From: a virus
Length of the DNA: 25,100 nucleotides
Direction: 5' to 3' (one strand)
IMG/VR virus record: IMGVR_UViG_3300007735_000522
Span: 1 to 25,100 of that record
The stretch's first letter is position 1, and the number at the start of each line of letters is the position of its first letter. The notes beneath the pieces are model-generated. The model saw only the letters and a list, made by a program, of their open reading frames with translations, searched no databases and was not told the DNA's origin. Of this stretch, positions 8,517-17,304 are shown one piece after another. Made by a program: the position numbers and the translations under genes.

Positions 8517-10519
8517 GGCTTATTGGGCTTCCTTCCGTGGGCGTAAAACGTGATAGCCTCAATCTCGGTACTTCCCTGAATGATGAACCTCACCTGGGCT
8601 TCGAGGGATGGTCCGTGCATTGGGTAGAACTTCTCACCTCGGTAGTTGCCGGGTGGGGCATAGGCAATGGGTGGGCTATTGGTTATCGTGAACTCTGCCG
8701 GTGACACGGGTGCGCCAGTTCCAAGAGCTATGTATGGTCCAGACGTCATCGACTTTATCGTGAAAGTGTTTGTACCACGGAAGCGCAAGCCAACCCTATG
8801 CCAAAAAGACTTTTCGTGCGGGTCTTCGCCACCTCTGACTGGCCGTGTCACAATGGTTAGATCCGTGGTTACGCCGTTGATTTTTCCAAACTCTCCCTGT
8901 GCGGCACCGGTGGGTTGCATGTTGAAACGCCAGACCTGCTTATTTGTTCCGTCATTCCAGATGAAGTACACGCAGTTACCCATTTCCTGCATAGAGATTG
9001 GTCCCGCAATGCCGGCCGTATAGGTCGTGCTTGGAAGAACAAACTCCGTCCAACCACCGCGATCCCCAAACTCGCGCAGAACGTATAGAGTATTTTGAAC
9101 AGCCAGCATTAGATACTTGTCCCAAGCGACAATGTTGTCGGTGGCGTCAGCAAATGAGGTCTGTGGATACATAACGTTCTCGCTGATGTGGGTTACGCTT
9201 TGGGTGTTGGTCTGCCAAAGCAACGAGTTCTCATCGAGAAAGCATACTGTACCTGTTGCCGGCCATGCTCGGACGTGGTTGAACGCACCTCCGGCATTAG
9301 CGAAACCTCTCGTACCAACACCACCCCGGATAAGTTCCACGGTAAAGTTCAGTGCAAGTTCTTCTTCAAGGACCACACCAGCACTTGTACCACGCAAAAG
9401 GAAGATACCACTGTCGTTAGAAATGGTCTTGGTGAAGACAAGTAGTCCCTGCGGCACAACGACCATCGCAGTGATCTGGCTATCTGGTTGACCTACCGTG
9501 AATACAGCAAGTGGGTCGAATACTGTTGGGCTATCCGGGTTTGAGAACCAGATACCGTTTCTAATGCGTGCCGAGTTAGACGAGGACAGCGGGAGTCCTT
9601 TTCCAATGTCCGCCGTGTCGCGGTAGTACTCGATGTCGCCGAGAATCATCTGACCCGACCAGAAAGCGCCTACGTTTGCGTGCGGTACGTAACCCGAGGC
9701 TGGTGCTGTTATACCACCGTCAGCATTGAATGGGGTTTCACCGTATGCGTTGTACGCACGAACAACCACGTCTGTATCAGCAGCAGTACCAGAAAAGGTT
9801 GCTGATGTAGCGCCAGCTGCTGCCGTTGTCTTCAACGTTCCATTTGATAGATAAACACGAAACCCGAGGATTGCGCTGCTTCCAGGCGCGGTACCGGCAT
9901 CCCAGTTGACGGTGATTGTACCGGCTGCGTGGGTAGCAGTTACGTTACTTGGTGCCTCCGGTGTGTAGCCGGGATAGATAGCAACCGTACCAGATCCATC
10001 AATGACTCTCCAAGCGCCAATGCTTGACGATGATTCAGCCCAGATAAAGATTGGGCCAGCAGTAGCACCAGTGCCAAGTGTGTATGATTGGTTGATCAGC
10101 AGAGCTGGGATTGTCCTACCGCTTGCTATCGTTGATTGCTGAAATGAGACGTCCGAGATAAAGTGCGAGTCTGATGAAACCGTTAGTGTAGCCGTACCAT
10201 TGGACGAAGTGATTCTTGTCCATGAGGTAGAGTTTACGGTTGTATACGTTGAGTTGACAGATGGCGCTGTGCAGTACCAGACTTCACCATTATCCTTGAT
10301 GCCAACAAGGTATTGTGTCCCATCGGCTGCGATCAATGGCCTGATTTCACGAAAGCCGGCTTCTGTGCCGACTCTTTGTAGCGGTGGTTGAGAACGCATC
10401 ACATAGTCTTTTACAAGGATGAACCCCACCAACCTACTCCACTCATTTGGCTGGTAGTCCTCTGCGGCGTAGGCTAACTTTTCTCCACCGCTGAAATCGG
10501 CAAGGGTGATCTTCCTCAT
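8513..10519 (-). CDS. Nozzle-like tail protein with inserted FN3 domain
   Basis: A 668-residue protein, ATG 10519-10517, three bases after the stop of the adaptor gene, with a purine-rich site inside the adaptor's end. The body is a series of beta-strand blocks (QYLVGIKDNGEVWYC, GLLVFTKTISNDSGIFLL, MLAVQNTLYVLREFG) resembling the propeller-like tail tubular protein B/nozzle of T7-type phages, and its place after the adaptor fits. Residues about 187-273 are a fibronectin type III-like module: PEAPSNVTATHAAGTITVNW, then GFRVYLSNG and VVVRAYNAYGE. Such modules are common accessory domains on phage surface proteins and may bind cell-surface carbohydrate. The tail role is fairly secure from context; the nozzle assignment is inferred. 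Confidence 0.78.
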   Translation of the reverse strand: MRKITLADFSGGEKLAYAAEDYQPNEWSRLVGFILVKDYVMRSQPPLQRVGTEAGFREIRPLIAADGTQYLVGIKDNGEVWYCTAPSVNSTYTTVNSTSWTRITSSNGTATLTVSSDSHFISDVSFQQSTIASGRTIPALLINQSYTLGTGATAGPIFIWAESSSSIGAWRVIDGSGTVAIYPGYTPEAPSNVTATHAAGTITVNWDAGTAPGSSAILGFRVYLSNGTLKTTAAAGATSATFSGTAADTDVVVRAYNAYGETPFNADGGITAPASGYVPHANVGAFWSGQMILGDIEYYRDTADIGKGLPLSSSNSARIRNGIWFSNPDSPTVFDPLAVFTVGQPDSQITAMVVVPQGLLVFTKTISNDSGIFLLRGTSAGVVLEEELALNFTVELIRGGVGTRGFANAGGAFNHVRAWPATGTVCFLDENSLLWQTNTQSVTHISENVMYPQTSFADATDNIVAWDKYLMLAVQNTLYVLREFGDRGGWTEFVLPSTTYTAGIAGPISMQEMGNCVYFIWNDGTNKQVWRFNMQPTGAAQGEFGKINGVTTDLTIVTRPVRGGEDPHEKSFWHRVGLRFRGTNTFTIKSMTSGPYIALGTGAPVSPAEFTITNSPPIAYAPPGNYRGEKFYPMHGPSLEAQVRFIIQGSTEIEAITFYAHGRKPNKP

Positions 10520-10522
10520 CGG

Positions 10523-11191
10523 CTACACCCCGTAGTTTGTGCTGCGTCGTCCCCAAATGCGCTGACGTCCACCAAGACGGAAGATACTGCGATCGCGCTC
10601 ACTTAGGTAGTCTTCCTTCATCTGTTCGATACCATTACGGAACAGGGTATTGTAGTATGCGCGGCGTTCAGTATCGTCACCTTCCCGGTAGAGCACACGT
10701 ACAGCAGCGCCGTAAGCAATGATTGTATGGAACTTAGACTCAAAGGTTGGTGTGTCAGTGTTGTTTACCATCTCAACCGGTTCGCTGAAATAGCGAATAG
10801 TCACGGTCTCGTTTTCGCTTGGCGTCGGCCAGAACTGAATGCTGCCCCGCCAGGTATTGTACTCCTGTGGGTTATCGTTGATCAGCGGCCCAAGTGTGTC
10901 ATCGACAGAATAGCGGCTACGCGGCTTCAACTGGCGGCGGTTAGTGTCGTTGCTTAGGACGGCAACCGAGGCAATGGAGGTCTCGCCCACACCGGCAGGC
11001 AGGGTGTAGCTGGCTGTGCCGGGTACAAGGGTTATGGTAGCCTCATCGCGTAGAAAAGGCCAGTCAGCCTCTCGCATGATTTCAAGATAAGCCTCATTGA
11101 TGAAGATGTTTAGGTCAGCATCAGAGACGATGTCTGTGCTGGCGATGGCTACAAGCGAGCGAACATGGGATCGCAGTTGTGAAAGGTTCAA
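10523..11191 (-). CDS. Head-tail adaptor (connector) protein
   Basis: A 222-residue protein. I place its start at TTG 11191-11189 because a strong GAGGAGG lies eight bases upstream and no better start exists. The N-terminus (SDADLNIFINEAYLEIMREA followed by DWPFLRD) is characteristic of short-tailed phage adaptor proteins that sit beneath the portal. A beta-rich middle (VPGTASYTLPAGV, IQFWPTPSENETVTIRYF) and a helical end with a basic tail follow. It lies between capsid and nozzle genes, the usual place. It should form a dodecameric ring joining portal to tail. It begins a transcription block: the capsid terminator and late element D are immediately upstream. Confidence 0.82.
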   Translation of the reverse strand: MNLSQLRSHVRSLVAIASTDIVSDADLNIFINEAYLEIMREADWPFLRDEATITLVPGTASYTLPAGVGETSIASVAVLSNDTNRRQLKPRSRYSVDDTLGPLINDNPQEYNTWRGSIQFWPTPSENETVTIRYFSEPVEMVNNTDTPTFESKFHTIIAYGAAVRVLYREGDDTERRAYYNTLFRNGIEQMKEDYLSERDRSIFRLGGRQRIWGRRSTNYGV

Positions 11192-11203
11192 GGGGGTCGC
11201 CTC

Positions 11204-11227
11204 CTCAACTATGGTAAGTGTCCGACA
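11204..11227 (-). promoter_or_regulatory. Late intergenic element D
   Basis: The minus strand reads TGTCGG, then ACACTTACC and ATAGTTGAG, directly followed by the GGAGG of the adaptor gene. It is the weakest match at its 3' part (ATAGTTGAG in place of ATAGGTGAG) but keeps the TGTCGG half and the spacing. It lies just downstream of the capsid terminator, where a new transcript would need to begin. Confidence 0.4.
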
Positions 11228-11235
11228 AAGGGTAA

Positions 11236-11263
11236 GCCCCCGACAGCCGAAGCCATCGGGGGC
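11236..11263 (-). terminator. Hairpin after the major capsid gene
   Basis: On the minus strand GCCCCCGA pairs with TCGGGGGC. Inside lies a second small stem GC-TTCG-GC with the very stable UUCG tetraloop. It lies 19 bases beyond the capsid stop codon. The following bases (TTACCCTTTG) are only moderately U-rich, so it may be a partial terminator or an mRNA 3'-end stabiliser that sets high capsid expression. Confidence 0.65.
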
Positions 11264-11282
11264 GCCCTAACTCAATCAGCGA

Positions 11283-12479
11283 CTATGCGCGGTTGAGCTT
11301 ACCGTGTGCACGGCGGTTGTTTGTGCCAAAGCACAGAACCGAAGCCAACGGTGTAACAGAATCGAGGGTTCCTACGATCTGTTGAGCAGGCATTGCCTTC
11401 ATGAAGTTACCACCGAGGTAGCGAGCTACCAGGTAGTCTGTGTTCACGAAGTATGCCGTGTTGACCGGAGCATCTGGATCGAGACGGACAACGATACCAT
11501 CAAAGTCAAGCTGACGGAAGCGGCTGTCTACTGTACCAGAAACTCCTGGGTACTGGATCTTGCTGTCGAATGAGTTCTCGTACTCGGAGAACACGTTGCG
11601 GCCAGCGATGATTGCGTTTGGACGCTCACCTGATGCGACATAGATGTCGTCAGAGATTGTACGGAACGCAGTGCGGATGTCCTGTGCAGCAGGAAGGATT
11701 GTCTTCTCGGTGGCTGTCCAGTAGTCCTTGATTGCGGAGCAAACAACTGTACCGGAATCTGCTGTTGAAGCGATCGTTCCAGATGTTGCTGTGGTGTACA
11801 CGATTGTTGTTGATGTTACAGAAGTCAATGTGTAGGTACCATTGAGGGCTGTGTTAGTCAGACCCGATACAACTACGCTGTCACCAGCGATGTAATCGTG
11901 TGCTCCAACGGTTACGGTGGCTGTTGAACCAGCACGTGCTACGTTTGTAACAGTCTTGGTTGAGACACCGCCGCGGATACCACCAACGGTACGCGCAGAA
12001 GTTGTTGAGAGTGTGTCGCTGTTTGAGATAACCTCATCGAGCGTGTTGAATGCGCCTGCTCCGGCTGAACCAGCAGTGTGAAGAACGGTTGCGATCTTCT
12101 TTCCGTGGCCCTTGACGGCTGCGTCAAGGTGTGCCTTTGCAAGTGAAACAACGGCTTCTGGACCGCTGTTCATTTCCAGTTGCTTGAACTGAACGCGAAC
12201 CTTAGATACAAGTGGTTCTGCCCACTCGTACTTGGCAACGCCGAGGATGTCAGATGACACGCCGGTGTTGAAGGTTCCTGACGCATCTGTGAACACGGTT
12301 GAGGTGTCATCAGCTGCGATGATTGGGAAGATAACGGATGGTCCAGTTGTGGACGATACGTTTGCCTTGAAGAAATCAAGGGTTGGGTGTGCTGTGAGCA
12401 CGTTGTCAACGAGTTGCTTCTCGATCTTTTGGATCGTAGCGGACAACAGTTCGTTGAAGTCTGCTTGGCCAAGAGCCAT
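11283..12479 (-). CDS. Major capsid protein with inserted Ig-like beta domain
   Basis: A 398-residue protein, ATG 12479-12477, with AAGGAG eight bases upstream. Position after the scaffold, length and sequence style (N-terminal helix, LVSKVRVQFKQLEMNSG, PNAIIAGRNVFSEYE, a hydrophobic C-terminal end) fit an HK97-fold capsid. Residues about 174-247 are different: a Thr/Val/Gly-rich beta segment with STATVTVGAHDYIAGDSVVV, then NGTYTLTSVTSTTIVYTT and a SGT...SGTV ending. This is the small Ig-like repeat often found inside phage structural proteins, here apparently inserted in a surface loop. It would be displayed on the capsid exterior and could decorate the shell or bind surfaces. The capsid role is confident; the surface exposure is inferred. 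Confidence 0.88.
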   Translation of the reverse strand: MALGQADFNELLSATIQKIEKQLVDNVLTAHPTLDFFKANVSSTTGPSVIFPIIAADDTSTVFTDASGTFNTGVSSDILGVAKYEWAEPLVSKVRVQFKQLEMNSGPEAVVSLAKAHLDAAVKGHGKKIATVLHTAGSAGAGAFNTLDEVISNSDTLSTTSARTVGGIRGGVSTKTVTNVARAGSTATVTVGAHDYIAGDSVVVSGLTNTALNGTYTLTSVTSTTIVYTTATSGTIASTADSGTVVCSAIKDYWTATEKTILPAAQDIRTAFRTISDDIYVASGERPNAIIAGRNVFSEYENSFDSKIQYPGVSGTVDSRFRQLDFDGIVVRLDPDAPVNTAYFVNTDYLVARYLGGNFMKAMPAQQIVGTLDSVTPLASVLCFGTNNRRAHGKLNRA

Positions 12480-12512
12480 TTGTGGATCTCCTTAGGGGTC
12501 GGGGTTGGAGGC

Positions 12513-13544
12513 TTACTGTTTAGAAGTAAGTTCCTGGAACGCTGCCCAAGCTGCGTCCTCGATGTTGCTCGGCGGTCGACTTGCGGCTACCGAGCCACCC
12601 GTTGATTTCGCTGTGATAGCGCCAGTGGCTTCCTTCTTTGCAGAGACCGCAGCCTTCTTAGGGCTTGCTGCCTTCTGCGACTCTTCAAACTTGAATGCCT
12701 TGTATGCGACCTTCAAGTTAGTCAAGTCATTGTCGAGAGCATACCGCAGTAAGTTCAACTTGACTTCGACTTCCTGTACGGGGTCGAGGTTCAACCTGTT
12801 CTCTACCTTGATTTGCGCCCACTGGTTCTCGTACTCCTGAACAAGTTTGGCTTCCTCGGCCTGTTGTGCAGCAAGTGCGTCCTGTTGGGCGCGCTCTTGC
12901 TCAAACCGGTTCAACCGTGTCTTGATTTCGGAGAGTTCGCTGTTAGACTTAGTTTCCTCGGCCCACTTCTCTTGAACTTCTTTGGTGATGCCAAAGGTCT
13001 GCAAGAACTGGGGATCGAGTTTATCTGCCTTAGCGAGTTCTACGATCACCTGTGAAATCGTCAGAGTTGGATCCTCGGTGGAGGCCACGAACCCACTGAC
13101 AACCTCGGCCTGATTGGTCTGCCACGCCTTAGTCAGATTCTCCACATACTCGACTTGTGCCCGAGTTGCTTCGCGTTCAGCCTCAACGGCTTTACGTTCA
13201 TCTGCAAGTGCCTGTGTCTTACGGGTATAATCCGCTTGACGCAGTGCCGCTTCCTTTACAGAGACTTCCGTCCCATCTGGAAGGACAATAACATCGCTTT
13301 CAGTTACGGCAATAGGGCCTTTCGAAGTCGCCTCACTATCACCGCTCTCGGCAGTTTCCTCAACCTCTTCGGTTTCGGCTTCTGTCTCTCCAACAGTCTC
13401 GGATTCAATCACCGCCTCGGTGTTTTCATCCTGCGCTTCTACCGCATTATCTGCTTCTGGTGCTGTGTCGGTTGGCTGTTCGGCCTTTGAAAGCTCCGAC
13501 AATGCTTCCGAGAATAGATTCTCGAAGGTTGTTTCTTCTGCCAC
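12513..13544 (-). CDS. Scaffolding protein
   Basis: A 343-residue protein starting at GTG 13544-13542 behind GGAG eight bases upstream. Residues 1-85 are extremely acidic and presumably disordered (runs of E, D, T, such as TEAETEEVEETAESGDSE). Residues about 105-270 are a long charged coiled coil with Q and A (ALADERKAVEAEREATRAQV). The C-terminal 70 residues are basic and Ala/Ser-rich, then end in a short helix (NIEDAAWAAFQELTSK). An acidic start, coiled-coil middle and basic helical end that contacts capsid is the usual build of phage scaffolds. Its place between portal and capsid agrees. It opens a transcript with its own promoter-like site and leader hairpin. Confidence 0.85.
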   Translation of the reverse strand: MAEETTFENLFSEALSELSKAEQPTDTAPEADNAVEAQDENTEAVIESETVGETEAETEEVEETAESGDSEATSKGPIAVTESDVIVLPDGTEVSVKEAALRQADYTRKTQALADERKAVEAEREATRAQVEYVENLTKAWQTNQAEVVSGFVASTEDPTLTISQVIVELAKADKLDPQFLQTFGITKEVQEKWAEETKSNSELSEIKTRLNRFEQERAQQDALAAQQAEEAKLVQEYENQWAQIKVENRLNLDPVQEVEVKLNLLRYALDNDLTNLKVAYKAFKFEESQKAASPKKAAVSAKKEATGAITAKSTGGSVAASRPPSNIEDAAWAAFQELTSKQ

Positions 13545-13568
13545 AGTTCTGTCTCCTTACCCGAGTGT

Positions 13569-13623
13569 CTCGTAGCGGCGTGTGTCGCATTGCGATACGC
13601 GCTATGGCTTATTCGGCTACGAG
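13569..13623 (-). promoter_or_regulatory. Leader hairpin ahead of scaffold/capsid genes
   Basis: CTCGTAGC (13569-13576) is the exact complement of GCTACGAG (13616-13623). Nested inside, TGCGATACGC (13591-13600) is opposed to GCGTGTGTCGCA (13578-13589) around a single central base. In the minus-strand transcript this gives a long two-part hairpin starting about 18 bases after the putative start point and ending 11 bases before the ribosome site. It may protect the 5' end of the scaffold-capsid mRNA or gate its translation. Confidence 0.6.
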
Positions 13624-13643
13624 GGTACGCCAGAACAGCGTCC

Positions 13644-13668
13644 CTCGATTATAGGTGTCCGCCCGACA
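13644..13668 (-). promoter_or_regulatory. Late element C with perfect -10 box
   Basis: The minus strand reads TGTCGGGCGGACACC followed by TATAATCGAG in the 126-base portal-scaffold gap. TATAAT (13648-13653) is a perfect sigma-70 -10 box, but no convincing -35 hexamer lies 16-18 bases upstream. The site also matches the element shared with the other late gaps (GTCG, ten bases, TATA). It is probably the start of the scaffold-capsid transcript. Confidence 0.55.
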
Positions 13669-13670
13669 GG

Positions 13671-15578
13671 TTAGGCTATTGCTTCGCCAGCAGTCGGCGG
13701 AACTTGCTCGGTTGCGAGCGCGGCCAAGAGTTCTGGTGGCAGTTGCTCCGCACCCATTGGCAGTGCGGCTGGTTCTTGTACTGGGGCCTGTGGTGACATA
13801 GCCGCCGTAGCTTGCTCGGCTGGAACCCCACCTGGGATTGCCGGACCAGCTGGTGCGCCCATCTTCTTCAAGAACTGATCTGGGTCATAGCCAAGATCGC
13901 GGACTACGTGGCGCATTGCTGGCTCTGGGTCGTATCCAAACGAGGCGAGTGCCGGCAATACAACGCTTAGCATCTCGATTGCTCGGGCCTGCTTTGTCGC
14001 TGGGTTGACCGCAGAGAGTGATCCACCCTCAACACGCATGTCGAACTCTCCGGTCAAGACCTCGTTGTCAATGTCAGACCAGATTCCACCATTCTGACCA
14101 AGCAAACGGATTACCCGACCCTCAATCAAGAACTCCTGACATAGTCTGATGATCTGGTTGAAGATACCAGAAGCTGCCTTCTCAACGGCTTGCTGCTTAT
14201 CCTTAGCACGTAGTGTTGCCACACCGTCAACAACAGCTGCTGCGTATGCGCTCATACGATCCGCACCTACACCACCAGCCTGGAAGTCATTGATACCGAG
14301 TACCTGACGGATAGCGTCTTCGAACTTAGCCTGCGCACCGTAGATGTCGGCCGGTAGTGGGGCGCGTGGTAGCGCAGTGATTGCATCTCTTGGCATGATG
14401 CCGTTGATTGGTTCCATCTCAACGACCACATCGGGCTCGTCAGACTCCAACCGATCCCGGCTATCTGCGTCAAAAAGACCCTTGACCGTGACGTACTTGT
14501 TACCGGCGCGGCGCATGTTGTCAACCTGCTCGGTGAAAGTCTCGTTCATCTTCTCTTGAAGTGAAGCAATATTCTCCAAGTCACCAAATGACCAGATCTC
14601 ATTACCACCGTCAGAGAAGTTTCTCATGTGGATGTAGGGAGCATGGCGGTGTGAGTATGGAATCTCGCCCCGGTACAACGGCTTGTTCATGCCAAGTTGT
14701 AAAACTGTCAGTGTACGGGTACGCATGTCGTAGAACTCATAGATAGTTGCTGTCTCGTAGATCAATGGTTCCAAAATCGACTGATCGCCACGCCAGTTAT
14801 CCTTCTCACGAGTATCAATGAGGCCATCTGCTACGACGTCATTGGTATTTTTCAGTGTCTTGTTCGCCTTGATTTCGTCAACAGGCAGAACGATGCGCTG
14901 TGCTACCCAGCGAGTCTCCTCAATACGACGAGCATTGTGTGGGAAGAAGATGTCGTAGGGGCTAACGTACTCAACATACGGCTCATCAGCCTCAACACGC
15001 TTGTCTGTCAAAGCAACATACTCAACCAACTTGGAAACTTCTTCCATTGGTCGTCCTTCTGTTGCAGCAAGTCCAGCTTCTGCTGCCATCACGCCTTGTA
15101 GATCGCGTTGGACGTCCTCAACAGCACGTGGAGTCTCTTCAATCATGGACTTCCAACCAATTTTGCAGAAACCATTACCCAAAACTACCATGTCTTGCGC
15201 CATGTCACGCAAAACAGAGGTAGCGTTCGTCCGCATCCAGTAGTACTGGGCTACTGCTTCGGCTACTTTGGCTGTTACTTCGGCTTGTTCGCCACCCTGA
15301 TAGGGCACAGCTACCGGCTTTGGGTCTCTGGCTACAACAGAAGCAAGGATAATGTTCAAATGTGGCAGTACCATGTTGATGGTTTCAAGGTCTGCCGGGT
15401 GTAGCCGCTCAAAAATGGTACCAGCTACCGTAGATTCACCCAGAGGCATCGACTTGCCAGTACGATAAAGTGCTTCAAGCGAGCGAAACCAGCTATGGCG
15501 CCACTTGTAACGCTGCTTAGCGTCTTCGATAAGGTCTTGTATCTCATCGAGTTCATACGGTCTGACCTTTTCAGCCAC
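13671..15578 (-). CDS. Portal protein
   Basis: A 635-residue protein. The open frame extends to 15605, but I choose GTG 15578-15576 because AAGGAG stands five bases upstream; it overlaps the terL end by eight bases. Long helices, a central beta region with an NMRRAGNKYVT segment, and a late helical wing/stem (VDGVATLRAKDKQQAVEKAA) fit a portal. The C-terminal 50 residues are Pro/Ala/Glu-rich. It sits immediately after terL, the standard order. The portal forms the twelve-subunit ring through which DNA is packaged and released. Length and the long helical C-terminus suit a short-tailed phage. I cannot place it in a named portal family from sequence alone. Confidence 0.85.
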   Translation of the reverse strand: MAEKVRPYELDEIQDLIEDAKQRYKWRHSWFRSLEALYRTGKSMPLGESTVAGTIFERLHPADLETINMVLPHLNIILASVVARDPKPVAVPYQGGEQAEVTAKVAEAVAQYYWMRTNATSVLRDMAQDMVVLGNGFCKIGWKSMIEETPRAVEDVQRDLQGVMAAEAGLAATEGRPMEEVSKLVEYVALTDKRVEADEPYVEYVSPYDIFFPHNARRIEETRWVAQRIVLPVDEIKANKTLKNTNDVVADGLIDTREKDNWRGDQSILEPLIYETATIYEFYDMRTRTLTVLQLGMNKPLYRGEIPYSHRHAPYIHMRNFSDGGNEIWSFGDLENIASLQEKMNETFTEQVDNMRRAGNKYVTVKGLFDADSRDRLESDEPDVVVEMEPINGIMPRDAITALPRAPLPADIYGAQAKFEDAIRQVLGINDFQAGGVGADRMSAYAAAVVDGVATLRAKDKQQAVEKAASGIFNQIIRLCQEFLIEGRVIRLLGQNGGIWSDIDNEVLTGEFDMRVEGGSLSAVNPATKQARAIEMLSVVLPALASFGYDPEPAMRHVVRDLGYDPDQFLKKMGAPAGPAIPGGVPAEQATAAMSPQAPVQEPAALPMGAEQLPPELLAALATEQVPPTAGEAIA

Positions 15579-17304
15579 GGTATCTCCTTGATCTGTTGGC
15601 CGCACGGCGGTATTGCGACCAGAATCGGCGGTTTGCTCGTTCTTCGTACCGCCTCATCTCATCCACTTCGCCGTACAGGATGTTGAAGTCGAGCCGATTA
15701 GCGCCGTCCACAGCCGTCTCAACTATCTGACCGCTCCCGACAGGCGTAATCTCCTCAATGAGGACGTAAACTCCGATGGCCAGGGACATAACCAAGTCGT
15801 CATGGCAGCCTACGTCAGCAGCGGTAGTGCCATTCTCCCTACGAACATAGGTACTCAACTCCTCACGCAGCTTCCCATAGACATTCAGTAACCTGGGTTG
15901 GTCGCTTTCGTCCGGTGCAATGTACTCGGCAAGGCGGTTGATCACCAGCGGCTTGGTAGTTCTGGTAGTTGGGAAGCCAAATATCGGGGCGCGCTTGCGC
16001 TTTGCCGCAGCCGGTGGCAGATAGCGATACAGGTTTTGGTAGTTGAACTGGTTTCGTAGCTTGTCAATGATGGATACACCGATACCACCAGCGTTTTCTA
16101 TGACCATCAGGGCGGCTGGCTGTCCTGGTCCCTTGAAGTAACGACCAATCAAGTCCAGCTCGCCTGCCCAGTCACCCGGCTCAATGGCGTTGCTATGGTA
16201 GTAACCAACGATTTCTGGCGTGCCGTCCTCCAACACTTGCAAGATGTGGGCTGCCGAGTAGTCGGCACCAACACCAAGAGCAGGGTCAGCTGCTACAACG
16301 AACTGTCGTGAGAAGTCAATCTGATCTGGGTGATAGGCAAGTGACAGTGGCGCTCGCGGCCCGTCATTGGGATCTTCCAACTCAAAGACAAGACCTTCGA
16401 TACTGTCGCTAACCCAGCCAGTGTACTCGAACTCTGGACAGTCTTGCTCTGCTGGTATCCAAGAAAACCGTGGACGACCGGACTCTCTGAACGCTTCCTC
16501 GTCCGTGCTCGGATACTCTGCGTAGAAAAGCCAGGGTTCAGAGATGAACTCCCGCTTCTTGTGTTCGTACTGTTCTGGTGTGATAAGCCTTGACGAGGAC
16601 CACGGCTCAAAGATGGACGTGAACTCGTTCTGCCCACGCTTGCCTTCTCGGTAGATCTTGGCAAACATGTTGTTACCACCACGAGCAGTCGAGATGATAA
16701 TCAAACGACCACCGGCGTCCGTAGTCGGCTTGATGGTACGGTATGTGTTGGCTGGGTCTTCCATCAGAGCGAACTCGTCCAGGATCACAAGCGATGCAGT
16801 TTCACCAGCACCGGCAGTCTTCGTACCAGCAAACGACTTCAATCGGTTAGTCGTGCCATCTGTGAACTTGAAGGCCATCTGCTTAGCAGCGTCACCGTCA
16901 AGCTCTGGTCCCCTTGCCTTCATCCACTCTGGCAGGAACGAGTACATAAACCGTGCCATGCCGAGGTTCTTGTCTGCGCTGTCCTGGCTCTTTGAGATCA
17001 GTAGGATGTTGGCACGTGGCTTGAACAGGCAGTGCCAGAGAGCATAGGCCATTGCCAGTGTGGTAAAGCCAAGCTGACGGGCTTTGAGGATGATGGTGAA
17101 GCGTTCCTGCATGTACGCACGCAGCGCCCGCTCCTGGTAATCCCACAGACCAAAAGGCTCACGGCCACGACTATCCCGCTCTGACTCAATCCAGACATAC
17201 GTCCTAATGAAGTACTCGGGGTCAGCAGCACACTTACGAAACTCTAACTCATACCAAAGTTTTTCGAGTTCAACAATGATGGGCGCAGATACGGCAACTG
17301 TCAT
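15571..17304 (-). CDS. terL: Terminase large subunit (ATPase-nuclease)
   Basis: A 577-residue packaging motor. Its ATG overlaps the methyltransferase stop (ATGA). ATPase half: a Walker A-like segment KARQLGFTT at residues 74-82, Walker B VILDEF at 173-178 with its catalytic glutamate, and the coupling motif STA at 205-207. RNase H-like nuclease half: AADPALG with D340, D348 nearby, VIENAG with E403, and HDD at 501-503, giving the expected acidic metal-binding set. Both halves appear complete, so the protein should cut concatemers and pump DNA into the prohead through the portal encoded next. Within the terminase group the exact cutting strategy (headful or cos) cannot be read from this window. 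Confidence 0.95.
   Translation of the reverse strand: MTVAVSAPIIVELEKLWYELEFRKCAADPEYFIRTYVWIESERDSRGREPFGLWDYQERALRAYMQERFTIILKARQLGFTTLAMAYALWHCLFKPRANILLISKSQDSADKNLGMARFMYSFLPEWMKARGPELDGDAAKQMAFKFTDGTTNRLKSFAGTKTAGAGETASLVILDEFALMEDPANTYRTIKPTTDAGGRLIIISTARGGNNMFAKIYREGKRGQNEFTSIFEPWSSSRLITPEQYEHKKREFISEPWLFYAEYPSTDEEAFRESGRPRFSWIPAEQDCPEFEYTGWVSDSIEGLVFELEDPNDGPRAPLSLAYHPDQIDFSRQFVVAADPALGVGADYSAAHILQVLEDGTPEIVGYYHSNAIEPGDWAGELDLIGRYFKGPGQPAALMVIENAGGIGVSIIDKLRNQFNYQNLYRYLPPAAAKRKRAPIFGFPTTRTTKPLVINRLAEYIAPDESDQPRLLNVYGKLREELSTYVRRENGTTAADVGCHDDLVMSLAIGVYVLIEEITPVGSGQIVETAVDGANRLDFNILYGEVDEMRRYEERANRRFWSQYRRAANRSRRYRG

Noticed and set aside
8698-8709. A further exact CCGGTGACACGG on the plus strand inside the nozzle-like gene
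   Set aside because: It is within coding sequence of the opposite strand, forms only a 3-bp stem, and has no leader context; probably chance, though worth counting in a genome-wide search.
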